A stretch of 63,542 nt of DNA, from contig SKXQ01000082.1 in the NCBI GenBank assembly GCA_007128315.1, positions 1 through 63,542 of the forward strand, written 5' to 3'. The notes under the pieces were generated by a model. The model worked only from the letters and a program-made list of their open reading frames with translations, was not told the origin of the DNA and did no database searches. Positions 35,620 to 45,179 of the stretch are shown one piece after another (positions within the stretch are counted from its first letter, which is position 1; every line of letters starts with the position of its first letter). This stretch comes from Spirochaetaceae bacterium. GTDB taxonomy: Bacteria > Spirochaetota > Spirochaetia > DSM-27196 > SKKC01. The translations under genes were made by a program, and so were the position numbers.

Positions 35620-36432
35620 GTGAAATTTAAGATATTATTCGGAATCTTTAATGTCATCATTATTGTTGCATTCGTCTCCATACTCCTGTTGCCGGTGTTT
35701 CTGGTTGGCTCGGATTATGCGCTTCTGTTCTGGGAAAGTAACTGGGTCCTCATTATTGCCTTTCTGCTCGTGCTCGCCGGTGTAAACGTCTATTTTCTCA
35801 GAAACTGGAAGCTGTTTACCTTTCTTGAAACTGAAAACTGGTCTGGTCTGAAAGATTATCTCGAACACGAAATAACGAGACGGGGACGAGCCGGCCGACA
35901 GAACGTTCAGCTCTTTTTGCATGCCGCGGTGCTTACCTCCGACATCGCTGGTATCGAAAGGCTTGAGACACATCTGACTCAGACGAGTCCGGGGCTGGTT
36001 GCGCGCTTTGCCGGAGACTTCTCTCTCCCGCATCTTCTCAGCGCGGAGCCGGAGCGCATCCTGTCGTTTGCCGAGTCATATCTTCCCGAGGTTTCCGGTG
36101 ACGCGTCTGAATGGCTCTCGTTCTGCCGGGGATTTGCATACACACTCAAGAACGAACCGCTCGAAGCGAAGGTGTCGCTGATAGGCAACGTACAAACCGG
36201 TAAAAATGACGTTGTCGTGTCTATGGCGTTATACCTCGTGAAACAATTGCCCCTGGCGCTTTCTTCTCAGGACGAGCAGGTGGTACGCGATGCCCGGAAT
36301 CGGATCATAGACCGGTATACCCGAGAGAAATGGCACGAGATGGTGGAGCGCGAATCCCGGCAATTGTATATACTTGCATTCAGGGGTTTACTGAACGATG
36401 TTGAAGAAAGCCTCTTTGCCACGGAAGGATAA
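35620..36432 (+). CDS. Conserved-looking membrane protein, two N-terminal TM helices
   Basis: Unrecognised 270-aa protein. Two transmembrane helices (about 5-29 and 43-62) with a short loop are followed by a ~205-residue helical cytoplasmic domain (KLFTFLETENWSGLKDYLEHEI onward) that may be TPR- or HEAT-like. Start GTG 35620 is preceded by TATAAG at 35604-35609 and no convincing SD. It is 5 nt upstream of the aminotransferase gene and probably co-transcribed with it. Function unknown. Confidence 0.75.
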   Translation: MKFKILFGIFNVIIIVAFVSILLLPVFLVGSDYALLFWESNWVLIIAFLLVLAGVNVYFLRNWKLFTFLETENWSGLKDYLEHEITRRGRAGRQNVQLFLHAAVLTSDIAGIERLETHLTQTSPGLVARFAGDFSLPHLLSAEPERILSFAESYLPEVSGDASEWLSFCRGFAYTLKNEPLEAKVSLIGNVQTGKNDVVVSMALYLVKQLPLALSSQDEQVVRDARNRIIDRYTREKWHEMVERESRQLYILAFRGLLNDVEESLFATEG

Positions 36433-36437
36433 CTCGC

Positions 36438-37655
36438 ATGTCACGTGAAATTGCTAAATCGCATAAGCTGTCGGGGGTCTGTTACGACATTCGTGGGCCG
36501 GTGTTCGCTGAAGCACGTCGGCTTGAAGAAGAGGGCTATCGCATTCTGAAGCTCAATATCGGAAACACGGCCCCGTTCGGACTCGATGCTCCGGATGAGC
36601 TGTTTCACGATGTCATAGTGAATCTTCGGGATTCTCAGGGATACTGTGACAGCAAGGGGCTGTTCAGTGCCAGGAAAGCCGTTATGCAGAAAACGCAGCG
36701 GCAGGGTGTTGCGGGTGTTGAGGTCGAAGACATCTACATTGGAAACGGTGTGAGCGAGCTCATTGTCATGAGTATGCAGGCTCTTCTCAATGACGGGGAC
36801 GAGGTTCTGATCCCGGCTCCTGATTATCCGCTGTGGACCGCCGCCGTGAACCTTTCCGGTGGCACTGCGGTTCACTATCTCTGTGACGAGGCTTCAGACT
36901 GGTATCCGGACACAGACGATATCCGGAAAAAGATTACACCACGCACGCGCGGAATTGTCGTCATCAACCCGAATAATCCGACCGGAAGTGTCTATCCCCG
37001 TGAGGTGCTGGAAACGATACACGACATTGCAGCCGAGCACGACCTGATCGTTTTTGCCGACGAAATCTATGATCAGATCACGTATGACGGTACCGAGCAC
37101 ATCCCGATGGCATCTCTGTGCGACGACCTGATCTGTCTCAGTTTCGGAGGTCTCTCAAAGGTATACCGGGCCCCGGGTTTTCGTGCCGGCTGGATGGTTT
37201 TAAGCGGCCGTATACACAGGGCGAAAGACTATCGAGATGGTCTTGATATTCTGGCCAACATGCGTTTGTGCAGCAATGTACCGTCACAGTTTGCGATACA
37301 GGCAGCCCTCGGTGGATACCAGAGCATCAAGGATCTTATATTGCCGACCGGCAGGCTCGGTCGTCAGCGGGATGTCGCACATCAGTTGTTAAACGCCATA
37401 CCGGGCGTAAGCTGTACGCTGCCCAAGGGTGCATTGTATCTGTTTCCGCGTCTTGATCCGAAGAAGTTTCGCCTCAAGGACGATCAGAAGCTGGTGCTCG
37501 ATCTGCTACGGGAGGAAAAGATGCTGCTAGTACAGGGGTCCGGCTTCAACTGGCCAAGCCCCGATCATCTTCGCATCGTGTTTTTGCCGAACGTTCTTGA
37601 ACTGACCGATGCGATGCAGCGTCTTACACGCTTCCTCGAGTGGTACGCGCAGTAG
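36438..37655 (+). CDS. alaA: Pyridoxal-phosphate aminotransferase, AlaA-like
   Basis: Class I/II fold-I aminotransferase of 405 aa, closest by eye to glutamate-pyruvate aminotransferase AlaA. Seen are the N-terminal YDIRGPVFAEARRLEEEG, IGNGVSELI, PAPDYPLWTAAVNLSGG, VINPNNPTGSVYP (PLP/substrate Asn) and FADEIYDQITYDG (Asp to PLP nitrogen). The Schiff-base Lys lies in SFGGLSKVYRAPGFRAGW, and the carboxylate Arg in LRIVFLP. Expected role: alanine synthesis from pyruvate and glutamate. Related aspartate aminotransferases share most motifs. Confidence 0.85.
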   Translation: MSREIAKSHKLSGVCYDIRGPVFAEARRLEEEGYRILKLNIGNTAPFGLDAPDELFHDVIVNLRDSQGYCDSKGLFSARKAVMQKTQRQGVAGVEVEDIYIGNGVSELIVMSMQALLNDGDEVLIPAPDYPLWTAAVNLSGGTAVHYLCDEASDWYPDTDDIRKKITPRTRGIVVINPNNPTGSVYPREVLETIHDIAAEHDLIVFADEIYDQITYDGTEHIPMASLCDDLICLSFGGLSKVYRAPGFRAGWMVLSGRIHRAKDYRDGLDILANMRLCSNVPSQFAIQAALGGYQSIKDLILPTGRLGRQRDVAHQLLNAIPGVSCTLPKGALYLFPRLDPKKFRLKDDQKLVLDLLREEKMLLVQGSGFNWPSPDHLRIVFLPNVLELTDAMQRLTRFLEWYAQ

Positions 37656-37662
37656 TGCTTGC

Positions 37663-37692
37663 TTGACCCCCCAAAAAGCCGAAAGCTATACT
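37663..37692 (+). promoter_or_regulatory. Promoter for gltX-glyS-tyrS
   Basis: TTGACC (37663-37668), 18 nt spacer, TATACT (37687-37692). A short perfect inverted repeat TCCCGG-A-CCGGGA (37714-37726) lies in the 50 nt leader and could form a small hairpin. No T-box-like structure was seen. Confidence 0.65.
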
Positions 37693-37742
37693 GCCTTCCT
37701 GATAGCAATCATATCCCGGACCGGGAATAAATTCGGAGTATT

Positions 37743-39200
37743 ATGAGTATTCGTGTACGCTACGCACCGTCGCCGACGGGACTGCAACATATCGGCGGAC
37801 TGAGAACTGCGCTGTTCAACTATCTCCTTGCGAAGAGCTCCGGCGGCTCGTTCATTCTCAGAATCGAGGACACCGATCGTGAGCGCTTCGATGAACGTTC
37901 CCTGCAGGATATTTACGATACGTTCAGGTGGTTTGGAATTCAGTGGGATGAAGGTCCGGATGTCGGGGGCCCCTTTGGCCCGTACGTACAGAGCGAGCGT
38001 GTAACACGATACCAGGAGTTCGCACTACAGCTTATGGGTTCCGGCTTTGCCTACGAGGCTTTCGACAGTGCCGACGACCTTCGTGAAGCGCGCGAGGACG
38101 GGAAACAGGGATATGATCCGGTGTTTCGAGATATGCCGGAGTCGGAGAAACAGCGGTATCGTGATCAGGGCGTTCAGCCTGTGATCCGGTTTCGAACTCC
38201 GGACGAGGGGACAACCGTGTTTGAGGACGCGGTTCTCGGTCGGGTGAAGCGAAAGAACCGGGATATTGTCACCGATCCTGTACTTTTAAAATCTGATGGA
38301 TTTCCCACCTACCACCTCGCCGTCGTGGTCGATGATCATCACATGGAGATCTCTCATGTCCTCCGCGGGCAGGAGTGGGTTCCGACAACCGGCTTGCATG
38401 TACTGCTCTACGAGGCGCTCGGCTGGGAACCACCGACGTTCTGTCATCTGCCCATGGTACTCGGGAAGGACGGTCAGAAGCTTTCCAAACGCCACGGAGC
38501 AACCAGCGTCGTAGAGTTCAGAAACGCAGGCTATCTGCCCGAAGCGGTCATGAACTACCTGTCCCGCCTCGGTTGGTCATACGACGACAGTCGGGAGTTT
38601 TTCAGCAGGAATGATCTTGAGACACTTTTTGACGTGGCGAAGCTGAGCAAGAGTCCCGCTGTCTTCGATTACCGCAAGCTTGACTGGTTCAACGGCAGTT
38701 ACATTCGCGAGAAGTCAGACGCCGAGATTCATGATCTCATTCTACCCTTTCTTCTTCGGGAGGGGCTTATCAGCGATCCTCCGGAGACCGGTCAACAGAG
38801 TACGATTCGCACGGCCGTGCCGCTCATCAAGGAACGGATGCGGGTGCTTTCGGATGCGCCGGATCTCCTGCGTTTTGTGCTCGCAGATATCTCTGAATGG
38901 AATGTCGATGAGCTCGTGCCGAAGAAAACCCCTGCAGCAGATGTCCCGTGGTACCTTGAGCGGGCGAAAGAGCTGATACGCGATGCAGATGCGGTGCCCG
39001 ATGAAGTACTGGAGGAACGGTTCCGTGCGACGGCTACCGAGCTTGGAGTGAAACTCGGGAATCTGCTCATGCCGCTTCGGGTTGCGGTAACAGGCAGTAC
39101 CGCTTCGCCGCCGCTGTTTGGTGCGATCCGTCTGTTGGGGATTGAGACGAGTATAGCGCGCGTCGACGCGTGTATTACGCTGTTAAACAATAGTACGTGA
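37743..39200 (+). CDS. gltX: Glutamyl-tRNA synthetase
   Basis: Class I synthetase charging tRNA-Glu. The HIGH-type motif is APSPTGLQHIGGLRTALFN, followed by RIEDTDRERF. The KMSKS-type loop is KLSKRHGATSV. Typical 485-aa length with a C-terminal helical anticodon-binding domain. The upstream GGAG sits close (about 4-5 nt) to ATG 37743. First of three synthetase genes in one operon; whether it is discriminating cannot be told. Confidence 0.96.
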   Translation: MSIRVRYAPSPTGLQHIGGLRTALFNYLLAKSSGGSFILRIEDTDRERFDERSLQDIYDTFRWFGIQWDEGPDVGGPFGPYVQSERVTRYQEFALQLMGSGFAYEAFDSADDLREAREDGKQGYDPVFRDMPESEKQRYRDQGVQPVIRFRTPDEGTTVFEDAVLGRVKRKNRDIVTDPVLLKSDGFPTYHLAVVVDDHHMEISHVLRGQEWVPTTGLHVLLYEALGWEPPTFCHLPMVLGKDGQKLSKRHGATSVVEFRNAGYLPEAVMNYLSRLGWSYDDSREFFSRNDLETLFDVAKLSKSPAVFDYRKLDWFNGSYIREKSDAEIHDLILPFLLREGLISDPPETGQQSTIRTAVPLIKERMRVLSDAPDLLRFVLADISEWNVDELVPKKTPAADVPWYLERAKELIRDADAVPDEVLEERFRATATELGVKLGNLLMPLRVAVTGSTASPPLFGAIRLLGIETSIARVDACITLLNNST

Positions 39201-39219
39201 ACTGAGAGAGGAGTTGCAG

Positions 39220-40559
<1,340 letters not shown>

Positions 40560-40560
<1 letters not shown>

Positions 40561-41786
40561 TGTCGGACGTATTTGATCTGTTGTCCTCCCGCGGATTCGT
40601 TTCCCAGGTCACCGATGAGGGGGCGCTGCGCAAAGCCCTTACACAGTCCCGGGTTTCACTGTACGCGGGGTTCGATCCAACCGGTACAAGCCTTCATATA
40701 GGGCATCTTGTTCCCCTCTATGCGATGGCGCATCTTGCGCGTGCCGGTCACGAGGCTTTCGCGCTCGTTGGTGGGGGTACCGCGTCTATCGGGGATCCTT
40801 CCGGAAAGACGGAGATGCGCAAAATGCTTACCGTCAGTCAGATTGACGCGAATGCAACCGCGATCGCAAATCAGATACAGCGGTTCTTTTCGGTTGCGGG
40901 AGCAAGCGCACGGATCGTCAATAACGCAGACTGGCTTCGTGCTCTCAACTACATTGATTTCCTGCGCGATGTCGGACGGCATTTTTCGGTAAACCGGATG
41001 CTGTCGTTCGAAACCTATAAAATGCGTCTCGAGACGGGTTTGAGCTTTATCGAGTTCAACTATCAGCTCCTGCAAAGCTACGACTATCTGGTCCTGCACC
41101 GTAAGCACGGAGTCGGTTTGCAGATTGGTGGCGATGATCAATGGGGAAACATCGTAGCAGGTGTTGATCTGATACGACGCATGGATTCTGCTGAGGTTGA
41201 AGGAATGACCTTTCCCCTGGTAACGCGAGCGGACGGAAAAAAGATGGGAAAGAGCGAGAAGGGGGCCATATTTCTGGACCCCGAACTGTGCAGCCCCTAC
41301 GATTTCTTTCAGTACTGGCGTAACGTGCCGGATCAGGACGTCGAGAAGTTTCTGAAGCTGTACACCTTTCTTGAGCTGGATGATATCGCAGCGATTGTTG
41401 ATCCCGGCGCCGATATTAATCGTGCAAAAGAGCGTCTTGCCTGGGAAGTCACTGCGCTCATTCACGGAGAGGAAGAAGCGGCTTCGGTGCAGGCAGCAGC
41501 ACGCGCCGCGTTTACCGGAAGCGGTGGGAATCTTGACGCGATGCCGAGGACCGATTTCGCGAAAGCGGATATGGAGTCGGGAATCCCCGCCGTCGATCTT
41601 CTGGAGCGGACAGGCCTCGTCGACTCGAGAAGCGCAGCGAGGCGGTTAATTGCTCAAGGCGGAGCGCGGGTAAACGACCGCAAGGTGGAGACTATCGACG
41701 ACGTGATCGACCTGTCCTGGGCGGTCGATGATCATCTGATCGTCCGCGCCGGGAAGAAGCGGTATCACCGTGTCGTTCTCGTATGA
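40560..41786 (+). CDS. tyrS: Tyrosyl-tRNA synthetase
   Basis: Class I synthetase. HIGH-like motif in DPTGTSLHIGHLVPL, tyrosine pocket in YQLLQSYDYLVL, GGDDQWGNIVAG, and KMSKS-like KKMGKSEKGAIFL. A C-terminal S4 RNA-binding domain is seen in RRLIAQGGARVNDRKV. 408 aa. ATG 40560 overlaps the glyS stop. The last ~95 nt overlap the convergent methyltransferase gene. Confidence 0.96.
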
Positions 41787-42765
41787 TCCCGGCTGGTGCT
41801 TTTGACATATCGAAAAGCCATGCCTGATGGGGCCTGCTTCTCGCGAAGTCCTCGGGCATGGTCTCGTTGGTAAGGCTAACCGGTCGCGGCGTTTCAGTCT
41901 TCGGAACCGACAGTCGGAAGTTTCGAGCGTTCGATGAAAACAGCAGCATGCCCTGAGCGCTCAGGAGTGAGAGGCAGTCTTTGATCAATGTGGGATGATC
42001 GCGCCCGATATCGAAGGTTCCTTCCATCGCCCGACTGTTGGAGAATGTGGGAGGATCGCAGATGATGAGGTCGTACCGCATATTCGTCTTCTGTTTTTCC
42101 CGCAGAAACGTGCTGACATCCTGCTGAACAAACTGATGCATGCCACCGATGGCACCGTTCGCTTCCATATTTTCCTGCGCCCACTTGAGGTAGTTTCCCG
42201 ACAGATCGACCGATGTCGTTGACGCCGCGCCACCGGCGGCGGCATACACGGAAAAACCACCGGTATAACCGAAGAGATTGAGCACGTTCTGATTCATTGA
42301 CAGATCCGCGACCATGCCACGGGTGACTCGGTGGTGGAGAAAGAGTCCCGTGTCCAGATAGTCCGTCAGATTGACTTTGAAACGCAGGCCTGCCTCCTCA
42401 ATCCAGAGTTCTATGCGGCTGTCAGGCAGTATCGACTCGTCGGTTCCCTCGCCGCCACGGCGGCGGGGCCGGAGTTTTGTCGCCGTGCGACTCATGGGCA
42501 CACCAAGGGTGCGGGCGGCGACATCAGACATTACGAGTCGCCATTCAGGTCCGTAGATCGCAGAACCAGCGTCTTCGCGTTCTATTTCGCATACATGCAG
42601 ATAGTTGCCGTATACGTCGATCTCAAGCGGAATGTCTCCCTGGTCCGCATCGTACAGTCTGAACGCTTCTATGTTGTATCGTTTTGCCCACGGCCAGAGA
42701 TGTCGTTGCCTGCGCTTGATTGCCTGTATGAGTGCGTTTTTCTGTCCTTCCGGAATAGAGCTCAT
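41692..42765 (-). CDS. Stand-alone RlmK-like rRNA methyltransferase
   Basis: Class I SAM methyltransferase that matches the C-terminal RlmK half of the Escherichia coli RlmKL fusion (23S m7G2069). Visible are LRFKVNLTDYLDTGLFLHHR, SAM loop LNLFGYTGGFSVYAA, TTSVDLSGNYLKWAQENM and catalytic DPPTFSNSRAMEGTFD. The N-terminal RlmL half is absent. The conserved core ends near the base 41787; the Arg-rich last ~32 residues are encoded entirely within the tyrS antisense strand and may be dispensable. It overlaps the rex stop by 4 nt (ATGA). Confidence 0.85.
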   Translation of the reverse strand: MSSIPEGQKNALIQAIKRRQRHLWPWAKRYNIEAFRLYDADQGDIPLEIDVYGNYLHVCEIEREDAGSAIYGPEWRLVMSDVAARTLGVPMSRTATKLRPRRRGGEGTDESILPDSRIELWIEEAGLRFKVNLTDYLDTGLFLHHRVTRGMVADLSMNQNVLNLFGYTGGFSVYAAAGGAASTTSVDLSGNYLKWAQENMEANGAIGGMHQFVQQDVSTFLREKQKTNMRYDLIICDPPTFSNSRAMEGTFDIGRDHPTLIKDCLSLLSAQGMLLFSSNARNFRLSVPKTETPRPVSLTNETMPEDFARSRPHQAWLFDMSKAPAGIIRERHGDTASSRRGRSDDHRPPRTGRSRRR

Positions 42766-43406
42766 GTGTCCTGTGCGTTCTGTAGCCCGACCTTCACGCT
42801 GAGGACTGCGTATCCCGAGCTCAGGTCCTCTTTCTGCACAATCACGTGTGGTGGTACTTTGAGCTTTACGTTCGTGAAATTCCAGATTGCCTGTATGCCG
42901 GACTGTATCAGAAGATCACTGACAACCTGTGCGTGTTCGCCCGGAACGGTAAGAATAGCCAGACGGACACCGAGTGCCTGGACCCGATCCTGCATCTGAT
43001 GTAAGGAGTACACGCGAACACCGTTCATGTGTGTGCCTGCCTTTTGTTTGGCCGGATCGAAGGCTGCAACGATGTTCAGACCGTGTTTTTGGAACTCTCC
43101 ATATCCCAACAGCGCGGTACCGAGGTTACCCGCACCAACGAGTACTGCATCGGTCTGCTGGTTCCACCGCAGAAAGGAGTTTATGCACTGTATGAGCTCA
43201 CGGACAGGGAAGCCTCTGCGAGGTGTTCCGACAATCCCGGTGACAGCAAGATCCTTTCGCACCTGAATCGGTTCAAGCTCCAGCTCGTCTGCAATAACGG
43301 TGCCGGAAATGTACTCTTTACCTTCACGAAGGGCGGCCTCAACGATATGCAGATACGAAGGTAAACGTTTAACAGTCGGGAGACTTGCGGGCTTATGCTG
43401 TGCCAT
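42762..43406 (-). CDS. rex: Redox-sensing transcriptional repressor Rex
   Basis: NADH/NAD+-sensing repressor. A winged helix-turn-helix (about 5-75: LREGKEYISGTVIADELELEPIQVRKDLA) precedes a Rossmann NAD(H)-binding domain (VLVGAGNLGTALLGY) and a C-terminal domain-swap helix. Chosen start is ATG 43406 (MAQHKPASLP), giving 214 aa, the standard length; the frame continues upstream but without Rex-like sequence. A TATACT box ends 9 nt before the ATG and no SD is present. Overlaps the methyltransferase gene downstream. Confidence 0.94.
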   Translation of the reverse strand: MAQHKPASLPTVKRLPSYLHIVEAALREGKEYISGTVIADELELEPIQVRKDLAVTGIVGTPRRGFPVRELIQCINSFLRWNQQTDAVLVGAGNLGTALLGYGEFQKHGLNIVAAFDPAKQKAGTHMNGVRVYSLHQMQDRVQALGVRLAILTVPGEHAQVVSDLLIQSGIQAIWNFTNVKLKVPPHVIVQKEDLSSGYAVLSVKVGLQNAQDT

Positions 43407-43415
43407 AAGTATGGG

Positions 43416-43421
43416 AGTATA
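43416..43421 (-). promoter_or_regulatory. Candidate -10 box of rex
   Basis: TATACT on the minus strand, 9 nt before the rex ATG. The -35 region is poor (ACACAA at 17 nt). If used, the rex mRNA would have almost no leader. Confidence 0.4.
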
Positions 43422-43438
43422 GCGCAATTCCGGCCTTA

Positions 43439-43462
43439 TTGTGTACTCTAATATGTGAACAA
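43439..43462. promoter_or_regulatory. Possible Rex operator, imperfect inverted repeat
   Basis: TTGTGTAC (43439-43446), 8 nt spacer, GTGAACAA (43455-43462); the arms are inverted repeats at 6 of 8 positions. TTGTG...CACAA-like ends recall Rex operators, but the spacing is longer than the usual 18-bp site. It lies in the rex / propeller-gene divergent region, where autoregulation would be expected. Confidence 0.3.
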
Positions 43463-45170
43463 TATGCATGAACCGGGCCTGAACTACACGTCTGCACTCA
43501 CGATTCGAGCGTTGTCTGTCGCACTGCTTCTGTTCATGGTGATCGTGCATGCAAACGGGCTTCAAGGCGAGGTGTGGCGGCGCGTAACGTCCGGAGAGCC
43601 TTCAGACCCGGTTCTTGTTCATGACAATGGAAGTATTTCGATCATCGCTGACGATAGAAATCTCTATCGCTTTGCCGGTGACGGTCGACTGGAGTTTCGT
43701 CTTGCGCTGCGAACGAGAAATGACCGGCTGATTGCGGGACTCTCAGACGGCTCGGTTCTTCTGTCCCGTGAGGACGGGGCGGTAACCCGGGTATCTCACC
43801 GGGGGGCAATCGCGTGGTCGCTTCTGCCGACCGACTCGGTCGTCGAGCGAGCGGCTGTCTCCGATTCCGGTTTCATCGTTCTTACCTACACCGGCGGCGG
43901 ACTCCGCATGGTCACGTATGCGGGGCACGAGATCTGGTCCCGAAATGTCGGTGCCAGGGTCAGTTTCGGTCCCTTTATCGACAGCCGGGCCCGATTACTG
44001 CTGATAAGCGATGATCGCGAACTTCTCGTCCTTGGACCCGGAGGAGATGTGCGCTACTCCTACGATCTTGATTCGCTTCCGACGCACGCCGCGTTGCGAC
44101 CCGACGGGGGGATTCTCGTTGCCGGAAGCGATGGCCGTCTCTCGGTTATCGATCCGGATTCTGGACGCGAAGAGATTGTTTCAACGGGTCTTTCCGGCAT
44201 ACGGAGTCTGCAGGTCGACTCTTCAGGGTTTCCGGTTGTTCTTCATGGTGAAACGCTCAGCAGGATACATTCTGATGGCACGGTGCAGCGTCTGGCCTCC
44301 GGTGTGCGGTCGGCAGTTGTCGCCGGGGAAGATCGATACGTTCTCGTCAGAACGGAGTCCAGGATCGAAATCATCGACGATAGCGGCCAGACGAGTGCGT
44401 CGATCCGTGTGGACGAATCAGGGCAGCTTTCGGTGCCGTATGCAGGCAGGGGCGGGCACGTTGTGTTGACAGGTACTCGCTGGGTTGTGTACGGGTTCCA
44501 GGTGCGGGCGTCCGATAGCAATCTCTGGACCGGGGACGCCGGGTCCGGAGCGCGGGACTATCGCTCGGGCCCGGTTCGTGGCGAGGACCGATCCGTCTGG
44601 AGACGAAACACAGAGTTCCAGTTCTTCGAGGCTCTGATCTCAAGCGGAATACAGGCTGAGCAGCAGCGGATACTTGAAGAGCTTGAGTCCCGTGTGTCGA
44701 GCGGTCGTCTCGGCGCGGCCTACTCCTATGCATCCTATGTCCTCGGTATTCTCGTCGCCGATTCGCGGACACAGGGTCTCGTGAGAACCGCAACGATCGA
44801 CATGGTACGACGAGGTTACGAGCTTCTCGCCTTGATCGGTGATGCGCACGCACACGCCGTTATCGACCGGGCGGTTGCGCTGTACCGTGACGAAGCGCGA
44901 ATTGAGATTCTCATGCTCGCAGTGGCCGACATCGGATATTCGCATCGTGTCGCCCGGGAGGATCTTCTTCTCACGCTTTTTCGACGCAGCAGTGAGTCGA
45001 CGCGGGTTCAGACCTCATTTATCGAGGCCCTGCGGAGAATTTACAGCCAGGGGTACGAACCATCGCAGCAGAGCATACAGGTCCTCAACAGCCTCTCGGT
45101 AGTTGGTGGCAATGCTGCTGTTCGGGACATGGCTCGTGAGTTCCTTCGAGACGTGTCGCGAGTAAATTAG
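43455..45170 (+). CDS. Secreted PQQ-like beta-propeller protein with helical C-terminus
   Basis: 571 aa. The N-terminus has a signal-like hydrophobic stretch (about 17-35, IRALSVALLLFMVIVHANG). Residues about 45-340 show repeated propeller-type blades with short beta motifs (DNGSISIIADDRNLYRFAGDG, DGSVLLSREDGAVTRVSHRG, RPDGGILVAGSDGRLSVIDP). The final ~180 residues are helical and may be HEAT-like. GTG 43455 or ATG 43464 may be the start; no SD is visible for either. Divergent from rex and 9 nt before the P83/100 frame. Probably periplasmic; function unknown. Confidence 0.78.
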   Translation: MNNMHEPGLNYTSALTIRALSVALLLFMVIVHANGLQGEVWRRVTSGEPSDPVLVHDNGSISIIADDRNLYRFAGDGRLEFRLALRTRNDRLIAGLSDGSVLLSREDGAVTRVSHRGAIAWSLLPTDSVVERAAVSDSGFIVLTYTGGGLRMVTYAGHEIWSRNVGARVSFGPFIDSRARLLLISDDRELLVLGPGGDVRYSYDLDSLPTHAALRPDGGILVAGSDGRLSVIDPDSGREEIVSTGLSGIRSLQVDSSGFPVVLHGETLSRIHSDGTVQRLASGVRSAVVAGEDRYVLVRTESRIEIIDDSGQTSASIRVDESGQLSVPYAGRGGHVVLTGTRWVVYGFQVRASDSNLWTGDAGSGARDYRSGPVRGEDRSVWRRNTEFQFFEALISSGIQAEQQRILEELESRVSSGRLGAAYSYASYVLGILVADSRTQGLVRTATIDMVRRGYELLALIGDAHAHAVIDRAVALYRDEARIEILMLAVADIGYSHRVAREDLLLTLFRRSSESTRVQTSFIEALRRIYSQGYEPSQQSIQVLNSLSVVGGNAAVRDMAREFLRDVSRVN

Positions 45171-45179
45171 TGTCCACGC

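Noticed and set aside
37714-37726. TCCCGG-A-CCGGGA considered as a T-box or attenuator of the synthetase operon
   Set aside because: Too small, with no specifier or T-box core; mentioned only in the promoter entry.
42331-42999. 222-codon open frame antisense to the methyltransferase and rex genes
   Set aside because: Basic, Cys-rich odd composition typical of shadow frames; both antisense genes are well supported.
43407-43565. N-terminal extension of rex
   Set aside because: The sequence before MAQHKPAS has no Rex similarity and overlaps the divergent gene.
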